Assembly (NCBI RefSeq): GCF_900112605.1
Contig: NZ_FOMJ01000001.1
Coordinates: 334,577-398,576 of the forward strand
DNA from: Thiohalospira halophila DSM 15071
GTDB lineage: Bacteria > Pseudomonadota > Gammaproteobacteria > Thiohalospirales > Thiohalospiraceae
DNA length: 64,000 bases
Reading direction: 5' to 3'
This document shows, piece after piece, positions 35,877-43,951 of this stretch. Made by a program: the position numbers and the translations under genes. Numbering within the stretch: the first letter of the stretch is position 1; each line of letters begins with the position of its first letter. The notes under the pieces are model-generated. The model did no database searches and was not told where the DNA came from. It saw only the letters and a program-made list of their open reading frames with translations.

Positions 35877-36275
35877 ATGTCCGGGCACATCTTCCCCTTT
35901 GAGTACCTCCCGGCCTTCATCCGTCACGAGATCGGCGAGATCCAGCGCTACTTCGAGGAGCAGCGGCAGCTGACCGTGCTCTACTTCCACCTCGACCGGG
36001 ATACCGAGGCCATCCATGCCGAGCTCGAGGGGGCGCTCCGCGAGTGTGATGCCATCTTCCACCGGAAGGGAGACTTCTTTCTCGTCCTCCCGGGCACCGA
36101 CAAGGAAGGGGGGCTGCACGTGGGCGGCATGATGGCCGAGGCCTTCGACCGGCCGGTGAACGAGGTGGCGGCCACCTGGCCGGAGGACGGCAACGAGGAG
36201 CACGAGCTGATGTCGGCACTGGTCGAGTATGCCCGGCATCATCACGCCCTGGATCTGGAGGAGATCCGGCCGTAG
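35877..36275 (+). CDS. Small protein resembling a degenerate GGDEF fold
   Basis: A 132-aa soluble protein. The run [18 protein letters not shown] (about 54-71) lines up with the D-x-x-G-R-x-G-G-D-E-F-x-x-L-L-P hairpin of diguanylate cyclases, including hydrophobic spacing, but the catalytic acids are gone. An N-terminal helix [11 protein letters not shown] and strand L-T-V-L-Y-F-H-L-D match the preceding helix/strand of the fold. It is likely noncatalytic, perhaps a sensor or adaptor; this is an inference. ATG has AGGAGGGTCGC upstream. Confidence 0.7.
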   Translation: MSGHIFPFEYLPAFIRHEIGEIQRYFEEQRQLTVLYFHLDRDTEAIHAELEGALRECDAIFHRKGDFFLVLPGTDKEGGLHVGGMMAEAFDRPVNEVAATWPEDGNEEHELMSALVEYARHHHALDLEEIRP

Positions 36276-36334
36276 CTCCACGGCGGCACGGCTTGGTAGA
36301 ATCCGCGGATTCCCGACAGCGCCGGAACCAAGCC

Positions 36335-37744
36335 ATGACCATTCGCACCCGCTTCGCCCCTAGCCCCACCGGTTATCTCCACATCGGCGGGGCGCGCACC
36401 GCGCTCTTCTCCTGGCTCTACGCCCGCAAGCACGGCGGCAGCTTCATCCTCCGGGTGGAGGATACCGACCGGGAACGCTCCACGCGGGAGTCGGTGAACG
36501 CAATCCTCGAGGGCATGGCCTGGCTGGGGCTGGACTACGACGAGGGGCCCTTCTTCCAGACCGAGCGCTTCCCGCGCTATCGGGAGGTCATCCAGCGGCT
36601 GCTGGATTCCGGCCACGCCTACCACTGCTACTGCACCCCGGAAGAGCTGGAGACCATGCGCGAGGAGCAGCGTGCCCGTGGGGAGAAGCCTCGCTACGAT
36701 GGCCGCTGCCGCCACCGCACGGAACCGCGCGACGGCGTCGATCCGGTGGTCCGCTTCCGCAACCCGCTGGAGGGGGAGGTCCTGGTGGACGATGCCGTTC
36801 ACGGCAGGACGCTCTTCGCCAACCGGGAGCTGGACGACCTCATCATCGCCCGGTCCGACGGCAGCCCCACCTACAACCTCACGGTGGTGGTCGACGACCT
36901 GGACATGGGGATCACCCACGTGGTGCGCGGCGATGACCACCTCAACAATACCCCGCGGCAGGTGAACATCCTCCGCGCCCTGGGGGCGGAACCGCCGCGC
37001 TACGCCCACGTACCCATGATCCTGGGCTCCGACGGCAAGCGGCTCTCCAAGCGCCACGGGGCGGTCTCGGTCATGCAGTACCGGGAGGAGGGCTATCTGC
37101 CGGAGGCGCTTTTGAATTACCTGGTCCGGCTGGGCTGGTCCCACGGCGACCAGGAGGTCTTCTCGCTGGACGAGATGACGCAGCTCTTCGATATCGATGC
37201 CGTCCACAAGGCCGCATCGGCCTTCAATCCGGACAAGCTGGTCTGGCTCAACCACCACTGGATCATGCACAGCGAGACGGCCCACGTGGCGAACCATCTC
37301 ACCCACCACCTGGGGGAGCGGGGCATCGACCCGGCCGCCGGCGGGCCGGACCTCATGGCCGTGGTCGAGGCCCAGCGGGAGCGCTGCAAGAGCCTGGTGG
37401 AGATGGCCGACAAGAGCACCTTCTTCTACCGGGAGTTCGATGAATTCGACGAGAAGGCGGCACGCAAGAATCTGACCGGCGAGACCCGTCCAGCGCTGGC
37501 CGATCTGCGGGAACGGCTGGCCGGACTGAGCAGCTGGGAGGCCGAGGCGATCCATGGCGAGATCCTCGCCGTCGCCGAGGCCCACGATCTCAAGCTGGGC
37601 AAGGTAGCCCAGCCGGTTCGCGTAGCCGTTTCGGGGGGTACCGTATCCCCCCCCATCGATGCTACCTTGGAGCTTCTTGGGCAGGACGCCACCCTCGCGC
37701 GGTTGGACCGCGCAATCGCCCACATCGATGCGGCGAACGACTGA
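36335..37744 (+). CDS. gltX: Glutamyl-tRNA synthetase
   Basis: A 469-aa class I synthetase. [14 protein letters not shown] contains the HIGH motif (about 10-23), and [10 protein letters not shown] is the KMSKS-type loop (about 236-245). C-Y-C and related cysteines suggest the zinc-binding insert is partial. It charges tRNA-Glu; two tRNAs, including tRNA-Glu(TTC), follow downstream. ATG 36335. Confidence 0.96.
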   Translation: MTIRTRFAPSPTGYLHIGGARTALFSWLYARKHGGSFILRVEDTDRERSTRESVNAILEGMAWLGLDYDEGPFFQTERFPRYREVIQRLLDSGHAYHCYCTPEELETMREEQRARGEKPRYDGRCRHRTEPRDGVDPVVRFRNPLEGEVLVDDAVHGRTLFANRELDDLIIARSDGSPTYNLTVVVDDLDMGITHVVRGDDHLNNTPRQVNILRALGAEPPRYAHVPMILGSDGKRLSKRHGAVSVMQYREEGYLPEALLNYLVRLGWSHGDQEVFSLDEMTQLFDIDAVHKAASAFNPDKLVWLNHHWIMHSETAHVANHLTHHLGERGIDPAAGGPDLMAVVEAQRERCKSLVEMADKSTFFYREFDEFDEKAARKNLTGETRPALADLRERLAGLSSWEAEAIHGEILAVAEAHDLKLGKVAQPVRVAVSGGTVSPPIDATLELLGQDATLARLDRAIAHIDAAND

Positions 37745-37753
37745 AAAGAGGGG

Positions 37754-37781
37754 TTGTCAGGGACGGCAGCGCTGCTATAAT
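37754..37781 (+). promoter_or_regulatory. Promoter of tRNA-Ala
   Basis: TTGTCA at 37754-37759 and TATAAT at 37776-37781 with 16-bp spacing and an extended -10 TG. It lies right after gltX and 14 bp before the tRNA. Confidence 0.85.
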
Positions 37782-37795
37782 GCGCACTTCAATTC

Positions 37796-37871
37796 GGGGC
37801 CATAGCTCAGCTGGGAGAGCGCCTGCATGGCATGCAGGAGGTCGGCGGTTCGATCCCGCCTGGCTCCACCA
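37796..37871 (+). tRNA. tRNA-Ala (anticodon GGC)
   Basis: A 76-nt cloverleaf with encoded CCA. The anticodon arm is CCTGC-ATGGCAT-GCAGG, so GGC reads GCC/GCT alanine codons. The D arm TAGCTCAGCTGGGAGAGC and T arm GGTTCGATCCC are standard. Confidence 0.97.
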
Positions 37872-37878
37872 TTTTTCG

Positions 37879-37911
37879 ACCGAGCCGGTTTTCATGACCG
37901 GCTCGGTTTGT
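37879..37911 (+). terminator. Terminator of tRNA-Ala
   Basis: A perfect 11-bp stem (ACCGAGCCGGT at 37879-37889, ACCGGCTCGGT at 37897-37907) with a 7-nt loop and a short TTTGT tail, 8 bp after tRNA-Ala. Confidence 0.75.
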
Positions 37912-37944
37912 AAGGGGCTCCGGTCCCTCGAGGTAGTTCGGGGC

Positions 37945-38133
37945 ATGCACCTCGCTGGAACCATTCTGGTCTGGTTGAGCATCCTCCTCATCGTAGTGGG
38001 GATGGTCATTGGTTTCGGGGGGATGCTAGCCGGCGCCGGAGAAGAGCTGGTCAAGCTCATCGCGCTGGTCCCGTGGGGGTTCCTGCTCCTGATGACGGGA
38101 ACTGCCATGGCCCAGCTCTCCCGGCGGCGGTAG
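37945..38133 (+). CDS. Small two-helix membrane protein
   Basis: A 62-aa protein with two hydrophobic helices at about 6-26 and 34-54 and a short basic end. I recognise no family. Longer in-frame starts exist (for example 37894) but would run through the tRNA-Ala terminator, so the shorter ATG is preferred; the ribosome-binding site is weak. It sits between tRNA-Ala and tRNA-Glu. Confidence 0.5.
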   Translation: MHLAGTILVWLSILLIVVGMVIGFGGMLAGAGEELVKLIALVPWGFLLLMTGTAMAQLSRRR

Positions 38134-38151
38134 TCTCGAAGACCCGTCCTC

Positions 38152-38227
38152 GTCCCCATCGTCTAGAGGCCTAGGACACCGCCCTTTCACGGCGGCGACA
38201 GGGGTTCAAATCCCCTTGGGGACGCCA
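38152..38227 (+). tRNA. tRNA-Glu (anticodon TTC)
   Basis: A 76-nt cloverleaf with encoded CCA. The anticodon arm CCGCC-CTTTCAC-GGCGG gives TTC for GAA/GAG codons. Acceptor GTCCCCA pairs with TGGGGAC. A weak 6-bp hairpin (38242-38258) follows without a T run, and no clear promoter is visible. Confidence 0.97.
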
Positions 38228-38384
38228 TATTTCCCTCCCGTAGGGCCTTTTCGGCCCTCGTCCCATCCTTCCGTCTTTTCGGGGCTCCAGTCGGGCCCCG
38301 GTACGGTTGCCGGGGCGCGCTTTTGTGTAGTCCCCGGCGTTCGGTTTTGGCACAATCACCCCCCTTGGCTGGTTCTCGCTCGGG

Positions 38385-41300
38385 ATGAGCGGGCCTGGAG
38401 TGTCGATGGTGGTGGAATCGGGTCCTGAAGCGCGAGCGGGTGCCGTGGATGAAGCGCTGGAGCGAATCGCCTCCGAGCTGCGCGGCGAGCGCTCCGTCGA
38501 AGAGCGGCTGGATGCCGTGCTCGGGACGTTGCGTAGCGCCCTGGATGTGTCGCGGGTCTCGCTGTGGCTCCACTGCGACCGCGGCCTCTGCCGCCGCTGC
38601 CTGGTGACCGCGCCCACCCATGCCGGCGAACCCGGCCCCGATGTCCTCGCCCGGGACGACTGCCCCCACTACGAGAACGCCCTGCAACGGGACGGCTCCA
38701 TCGTCGCCTCCTCCCTGGATGCCAGCCTCCTGACCGAGCTCTCTTCCCCCTATGTCGCGGAGACCGGCGTCCGGGCGCTCATGGACGCCCCGGTGGTCCA
38801 GGAGGGCGCCATCGGCGGGATCCTCTGCGCGGAGACTACCGAGGAGGCGCGAGACTGGTACGACTCCGAGCGCCGACTGCTGACGGTGACGGCCGAACTT
38901 GTCGCCGGGCTGCTGCAGGAGGAGCGCCACGCATGCACCGAGGAGCAGCTGGCCATCACCGTCTCCCGGCTGGAAGCGCTCACGGCGGCCATGACCGATG
39001 CCGTGATCATGGAGGACACGGAGCCGCGCGTGGTCTTCGTCAACGCCGCCGGCCGGGAGTTTCTGCGGCAGACCGGGATCAATGAGCCGATAGGCATGCA
39101 CTGCTGCGACGTTGTCGCCCGGGTGGCCGGGCGGAGCGAGCAGGGCGAGGGCATGGTGGACTGGGCACGTGACCTGATCGAGCGCCGGGCGATGGAACGC
39201 GAGGTACCGCTGAGCCTGGTCGACGGGACCGAACTGGAGATCGACCACCTGCCCGTGGAGGGGGAGGCCGGCTTTGTCGGCCACCTCTGGCAGATCCGCG
39301 ATGTGACCGAACGTCGCCGCACGGCCGCTGCCCTGGAGCGCCAGCGCAATCTCTATCACGCGCTCTCCACCATCAACCAGGCCGTGATCCGCGGGCATCG
39401 AAACGACGACCCGCATGCGCTGCTGGGGGAGCTCTGCCGGGTCGCGGTGGAGCATGCGGGGCTCTGCGTGGCCTGGATCGGGGAGGGCCAGGCGGACGGC
39501 TCCGTGGAGCGCCTCGCCGTCCAAGGCGAGCTCCAGGAATACCTGGCCGAACTGCGCATCCGTATGGAGGCCGAGTGCCCGGAAGGGCAGAGCCCCACCG
39601 GCCAGGCCCTGCGAACCGGGGAGCCGGTCATCGTCAACCACTTCCAGAGCAAGCCGGATCTCGGCCCCTGGGGCCGCCTTGCGGTCCAGTCTGGGGTGGA
39701 TGCCGCAGCAGCCTTCCCCATCCCCATCTCCGGGACGATATTCGGCCCGCTCAGCCTGAGCGTCTACGCCCGGGAGGCGGACTTCTTCGACGACGTGGTC
39801 GTGGGCCTGCTCCAGGAACTGGTGGGCGATGTCGGCTTCGCCCTGAGCCAGATGGAGCGGGACCGCGCCTTCGACGCCGCCCGCGCCGAGCGCGATCTGC
39901 TCTCCGAGGTCGTGGAGTACACCCCGGACTATATCGGCATCACCGATACCCAGGGTTACGAGGTCTACCGCAACGCCACGGCCCGGGAATGGAGTCAGCT
40001 CTCCGGCAAGGCGACTCGCAGCATCCGGGATGCCCATCCGCACTGGGCCTGGGAGCGGGTGCGGGACGAGGGCCTGCCAACGGCCCGCCGGAGCGGGATC
40101 TGGCAGGGCGAGAGCGCCTTCCTGGACCAGGAGGGGCGCGAGATCCCGGTCTCCCAGATCATCATTGCCCACCAGGATGATGCCGGTTCCGTGCGACATC
40201 TCTCGACCGTCGCCCGCGACATCCGCGACCTGAAATCGGCCTATGCCGAGATCGAGCGCCAGGCCCACTTCGATCCGGTTACCGGTCTGCCCAATCGCCA
40301 GCTCCTGCGGCAGAGACTGGAGGCGCGACTGGATGCCACTCGTCGCAACGGCTCCGCCCGCTGCCTGCTCTACGTCGATCTCGACCGTTTCAAGGATGTG
40401 AATGACTCCCTGGGCCACGGCATCGGCGATCGCCTGCTCCGGACCATCGCACGCCGCCTCCAGCGCCGGGCAGGGCGAGGGGCCATGGTGGCGCGACAGG
40501 CCGCCGACGAGTTCGTCATCCTCCCGGAGAGCGAGTGGAGCGACCTCGAGACGGCCCGGGAAGAGAGTCTCGAGCTGGCCCGGCAACTCCATGAGTGGAT
40601 CGCGCGGACACACCGCGTGGCCGGCCACGGCGTCTTCGTGGAGGCCAGTGTCGGTGTGACCTGCTTCTCCGGCCACGATGAAGAGGAGGCGGAGGCGCTG
40701 CTCACCCGGGCCGATGTCGCCATGTACCAGGCCAAGGGGGAGGGCGGTGGTGTCCGCCACTTCGAGCCCTGGATGCTCGACCGCGTGCATCGCCGCCACT
40801 GCCTGGAGAGCCGGCTCCGCCACGCCCTGGAGGCCGAGGAACTCTTCCTCCACTACCAGCCCCAGGTGGACCTGCGCGACGACAGCCTCATCGGCGGCGA
40901 GGCCCTGGTCCGCTGGCAGCCGCCGGGGGAGGATCCCATCTCCCCCGGGGAGTTCATCCCGGTGGCCGAGGAAAGCGGCCTGGTCCTGCCCCTGGGAGAA
41001 CGGGTCCTCGACCTCGCCCTGGGAGAGCTGCGCGGCTGGCTGGACGCCGGCTGCGCCTGTCCCCATCACGGCATTGCGGTGAATGTCAGCCCCCACCAGT
41101 TCCGCCTGGCCGACTTCGTCCAGCGGGTGGAGGCGGCGCTGCAGCGTCACGGCGTCCCGGCCCGGGCCCTGACCCTGGAGATCACGGAGGGCGCCGTGGT
41201 CCGCGACCTGGGCGACACCATCGCCAAGATGCATGCCCTGCGGGAGCTGGGGGTGACCTTTGCCATGGATGACTTCGGGACCGGCTACTCCTCCCTGAGC

Positions 41301-41564
41301 CAGCTCCGGCAGCTCCCCCTGGACACCCTGAAGGTGGATCGCGCCTTCATCCGCGGCGTGAACGAACAGCCGCGCAGCGCCGCGCTGGTGGGAAGCATCC
41401 TCGACATGGCGCGGAACATGGAGCTCTACGCCATCGCCGAGGGAGTGGAGACGGCGGCGGAGCACGCCTTCGTCGCCGACCGCGGCTGCGAGGCCTACCA
41501 GGGCTTCCTCCACGCCCGCCCCATGGTCGGCGAGGAGTTCGCCCGCCGGCTACCGACCCGGTAG
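38385..41564 (+). CDS. GAF/PAS-GGDEF-EAL c-di-GMP phosphodiesterase
   Basis: A 1059-aa multidomain protein: GAF (about 20-180), PAS (185-315), GAF (325-500), PAS (510-640), GGDEF (650-810) and EAL (815-1055). In the GGDEF domain the motif reads A-A-D-E-F (residues 706-710), losing both glycines, so cyclase activity is unlikely. The EAL domain is intact: E-A-L-V-R-W at 839 and D-D-F-G-T-G-Y-S-S-L later. It should hydrolyse c-di-GMP under sensory control. The first GAF is Cys-rich (C-D-R-G-L-C-R-R-C), suggesting redox or metal sensing. ATG 38406, after a GGAG, is an alternative start. Confidence 0.9.
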   Translation: MSGPGVSMVVESGPEARAGAVDEALERIASELRGERSVEERLDAVLGTLRSALDVSRVSLWLHCDRGLCRRCLVTAPTHAGEPGPDVLARDDCPHYENALQRDGSIVASSLDASLLTELSSPYVAETGVRALMDAPVVQEGAIGGILCAETTEEARDWYDSERRLLTVTAELVAGLLQEERHACTEEQLAITVSRLEALTAAMTDAVIMEDTEPRVVFVNAAGREFLRQTGINEPIGMHCCDVVARVAGRSEQGEGMVDWARDLIERRAMEREVPLSLVDGTELEIDHLPVEGEAGFVGHLWQIRDVTERRRTAAALERQRNLYHALSTINQAVIRGHRNDDPHALLGELCRVAVEHAGLCVAWIGEGQADGSVERLAVQGELQEYLAELRIRMEAECPEGQSPTGQALRTGEPVIVNHFQSKPDLGPWGRLAVQSGVDAAAAFPIPISGTIFGPLSLSVYAREADFFDDVVVGLLQELVGDVGFALSQMERDRAFDAARAERDLLSEVVEYTPDYIGITDTQGYEVYRNATAREWSQLSGKATRSIRDAHPHWAWERVRDEGLPTARRSGIWQGESAFLDQEGREIPVSQIIIAHQDDAGSVRHLSTVARDIRDLKSAYAEIERQAHFDPVTGLPNRQLLRQRLEARLDATRRNGSARCLLYVDLDRFKDVNDSLGHGIGDRLLRTIARRLQRRAGRGAMVARQAADEFVILPESEWSDLETAREESLELARQLHEWIARTHRVAGHGVFVEASVGVTCFSGHDEEEAEALLTRADVAMYQAKGEGGGVRHFEPWMLDRVHRRHCLESRLRHALEAEELFLHYQPQVDLRDDSLIGGEALVRWQPPGEDPISPGEFIPVAEESGLVLPLGERVLDLALGELRGWLDAGCACPHHGIAVNVSPHQFRLADFVQRVEAALQRHGVPARALTLEITEGAVVRDLGDTIAKMHALRELGVTFAMDDFGTGYSSLSQLRQLPLDTLKVDRAFIRGVNEQPRSAALVGSILDMARNMELYAIAEGVETAAEHAFVADRGCEAYQGFLHARPMVGEEFARRLPTR

Positions 41565-41574
41565 AGCCAGGGCC

Positions 41575-42936
41575 TCAGCGCGGGAAGAGGTAGAGGAGCT
41601 CGCTCCCCTCCAGGAACTGGTGGGAGACGATGAGGGAGGTGGCCGTCCAGACCTGGTTGAAGTTGGCGCGGCGGCCGATGAGCCGCCCGGCCCGGCCGTC
41701 GTAGTACTCCGCCCAGTGGTCCGATTCCAGCTTGTCCGCTGCCTGCTGGTAGGCGCGCTCGGCGAGGTCGCCGCGACCGCTGCGCAGGGTGGCGGCCACG
41801 AAGCCCCACAGCAGGGCCGGCCAGTTGCCGCCGTTCTGGTAGGACCAGGCGACGTTCTTGGGGTCCGACCCGGTCTGCACCTGCCACTCCAGCCCCTCCA
41901 TGGCGGGGAAGCAGATCTTCAGCGGCACCGCCCCCACCAGGTCTCCCCAGCGCGCCTCGAACAGCCGCACCGTCCGCTCCGCCTGCTCGTCGGTGGCCAG
42001 ACCGAAGAGGATGGAGAGCAGGTTGCCCAGGGCGAAGAAGCGGAAGTCCATGCGCGAGGGGCCGGTGTTGCCCACCAGGTAGCCCGCCTCCTCCGGCAGC
42101 CAGTCCACCACCCAGTCCGGGATGGACTCGGGGTAGATGTTGAGCATGTTGACGCTGTCGCTGCCGAACTCCTCGGTGGAGTAGCGGTGGATCTCGTTGA
42201 GCCGCCGCAGGTCGAGCCAGTAGAACAGCCGGACGTAGTTGCGCAGGGCCTGCTCCCGGGTGGTGGCCGACTCCAGCAGCGCCTCGTCCTCGGGGCCCCG
42301 GGGTTCGATGAGCTCGTGGACGCTGCGCAGGACGCCGTAGAAGAGCGCCTGGATCTCCAGCGGGTGGCCGTAGATCCCCAGCCGGCGGTCGATCATGGAG
42401 CAGCCGTCCGGCACCAGCAGCCCGGGGCTCACCTCGAAGGTATCCTTGAGGCAGAGGTGCAGGATCTGACGCATGGAGCTCTGGAAGTCCGGGCGCCGGG
42501 CCAGCTGGTAATCCCCGGTGTGGCGGGTGTAGATGTAGAGCAGGACGGTCCACCACATCATGGAGTCCACCGGCGCCACTCGGCCGATGGCGCGCTCGCC
42601 GAAGTCGGCCAGCAGATGCTCCTCGCCGGTCTCGTCGGTGTCGATGCGGAAGCTCGCCGGCATCACGCCGGGCTGGATCTCGTGGCCCGCCCGGCTGCGC
42701 TCCCGGGTGCGCAGGCTCTCCACCACCTCCAGGAAGTTGCGCACGATGTCGGTGCGGCCATCGTGGAGGAAGACCAGGGCGGAGGGGACGAAGTCCCGGA
42801 CGAAGCACTCCTCGTAGTTCTCCGCCGCCGGCGCCTTGGGATCCAGGGCCGCGCGCGTACCCACCGGCTGCCCCCGGTAGTAGAGGATGGAATCCTCGAG
42901 CAGACGATAGGCGGAGGCGAGGCGCTCCTCGGACAT
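41575..42936 (-). CDS. Neutral/alkaline invertase (GH100)
   Basis: A 453-aa (alpha/alpha)6-barrel glycosidase. N-Y-E-E-C-F-V-R-D-F-V-P-S-A (about 40-53) and the conserved D-S-M-M-W-W region (about 123-128, with the general-acid Asp), then Y-Q-N-G-G-N-W-P (about 371-378), are typical of GH100 from plants and cyanobacteria. It hydrolyses sucrose to glucose and fructose in the cytosol. It is divergent from the kinase/SPS operon, so synthesis and breakdown of sucrose are paired. Confidence 0.9.
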   Translation of the reverse strand: MSEERLASAYRLLEDSILYYRGQPVGTRAALDPKAPAAENYEECFVRDFVPSALVFLHDGRTDIVRNFLEVVESLRTRERSRAGHEIQPGVMPASFRIDTDETGEEHLLADFGERAIGRVAPVDSMMWWTVLLYIYTRHTGDYQLARRPDFQSSMRQILHLCLKDTFEVSPGLLVPDGCSMIDRRLGIYGHPLEIQALFYGVLRSVHELIEPRGPEDEALLESATTREQALRNYVRLFYWLDLRRLNEIHRYSTEEFGSDSVNMLNIYPESIPDWVVDWLPEEAGYLVGNTGPSRMDFRFFALGNLLSILFGLATDEQAERTVRLFEARWGDLVGAVPLKICFPAMEGLEWQVQTGSDPKNVAWSYQNGGNWPALLWGFVAATLRSGRGDLAERAYQQAADKLESDHWAEYYDGRAGRLIGRRANFNQVWTATSLIVSHQFLEGSELLYLFPR

Positions 42937-43072
42937 GGACGGCTCCTGGTGGCGATGGGGGAAGGAACGGATTCAGTCTCGCGCAGAGCGGACGGCAAGA
43001 CAACACGGGCATTCCGGGCCGGGATTGGGCTATGCTGGAACGAGACCCTCGCAACGGCAGGGAAAGACGGGA

Positions 43073-43951
43073 ATGGAAGACGTCCGCACCGCCCCGACCA
43101 TCTTTGGCGAGGTCCTCTTCGACGAGTTCGGCGACCACGCCGTCCTCGGCGGCGCGCCCTTTAATGTCGCCTGGCATCTGCGGGGGCTGGGCCAGCCGGC
43201 TCGGCTGGTGAGCCGCATGGGGGAGGACGACTACGGCCGGCGCATCCGCGAGGCCATGGCGCGCTGGGATCTCGATGACGCCGGCCTCCAGCGCGATACC
43301 GAGCATCCCACCGGCCGGGTCCGGGTTGAACTCGCGGCCGGCGAGCCCACCTACGAGATTGTCACCGGAGTCGCCTGGGATGCCATCAATGCCGAGGCGG
43401 CGGTAGCCGCGGTGGGCCATCCCGGGCTCCTCTACCACGGCACCCTGGCTGCGCGGGAGGGCCGGTCCCGTGCGGCCCTGGAGGCCCTGCGGGCCCGGGC
43501 TGACGGGATCTTCGTCGACGTGAACCTGCGCCCGCCCTGGTGGGAGAGACACCGTATGGCGGCGCTCCTGGACGGGGCCCGCTGGATCAAGCTCAACGGC
43601 GACGAACTGGCCGAACTCACCGGCGCCGATGACGCCGCGGCCGCCGAGACCCTGCGCCAGCGCCACGGGGCCACCGGGGTGCTGGTGACCCGGGGCGGCG
43701 AAGGGGCCGAGCTCTTCACCGAGTCGGGGGTGGAGCGGGCGGTCGCCGCGCCGGTGGCTCACTTCGAGGATGCCGTGGGGGCTGGCGACGCCCTGGCAGC
43801 GGTCTTCCTTCTGGGCGAGCTGGCCGGCTGGGAGGCCGGGATGCGGCTGCGGCGCGGCGTGGAGCTGGCCTCCGCCGTCTGCGGCCTGCGCGGGGCGGTC
43901 AGTGATGATCCCGATTTCTACGAACCCTTTCGCAAGCAGTGGCTGCCATGA
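43073..43951 (+). CDS. PfkB family sugar kinase (fructokinase-like)
   Basis: A 292-aa ribokinase-like kinase. G-G-A-P-F-N-V-A-W-H-L is the sugar-binding strand (about 26-36) and A-V-G-A-G-D-A-L-A-A carries the catalytic Asp and anion hole (about 235-244). Next to invertase and SPS, fructose is the plausible substrate: fructokinase would recycle the fructose released. ATG 43073 after GGGAAAG. The TGA overlaps the SPS start. Confidence 0.88.
   Translation: MEDVRTAPTIFGEVLFDEFGDHAVLGGAPFNVAWHLRGLGQPARLVSRMGEDDYGRRIREAMARWDLDDAGLQRDTEHPTGRVRVELAAGEPTYEIVTGVAWDAINAEAAVAAVGHPGLLYHGTLAAREGRSRAALEALRARADGIFVDVNLRPPWWERHRMAALLDGARWIKLNGDELAELTGADDAAAAETLRQRHGATGVLVTRGGEGAELFTESGVERAVAAPVAHFEDAVGAGDALAAVFLLGELAGWEAGMRLRRGVELASAVCGLRGAVSDDPDFYEPFRKQWLP

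Noticed and set aside
37780-37944. N-terminal extension of the small membrane protein through tRNA-Ala
   Set aside because: It would translate the tRNA and its terminator; the shorter start at 37945 fits a two-helix protein.
38187-41513. Very long antisense frame of more than 1100 codons opposite the EAL gene
   Set aside because: In GC-rich genes the antisense frame often stays open; it has no domain signature, low complexity and the plus strand encodes clear PAS/GAF/GGDEF/EAL domains.
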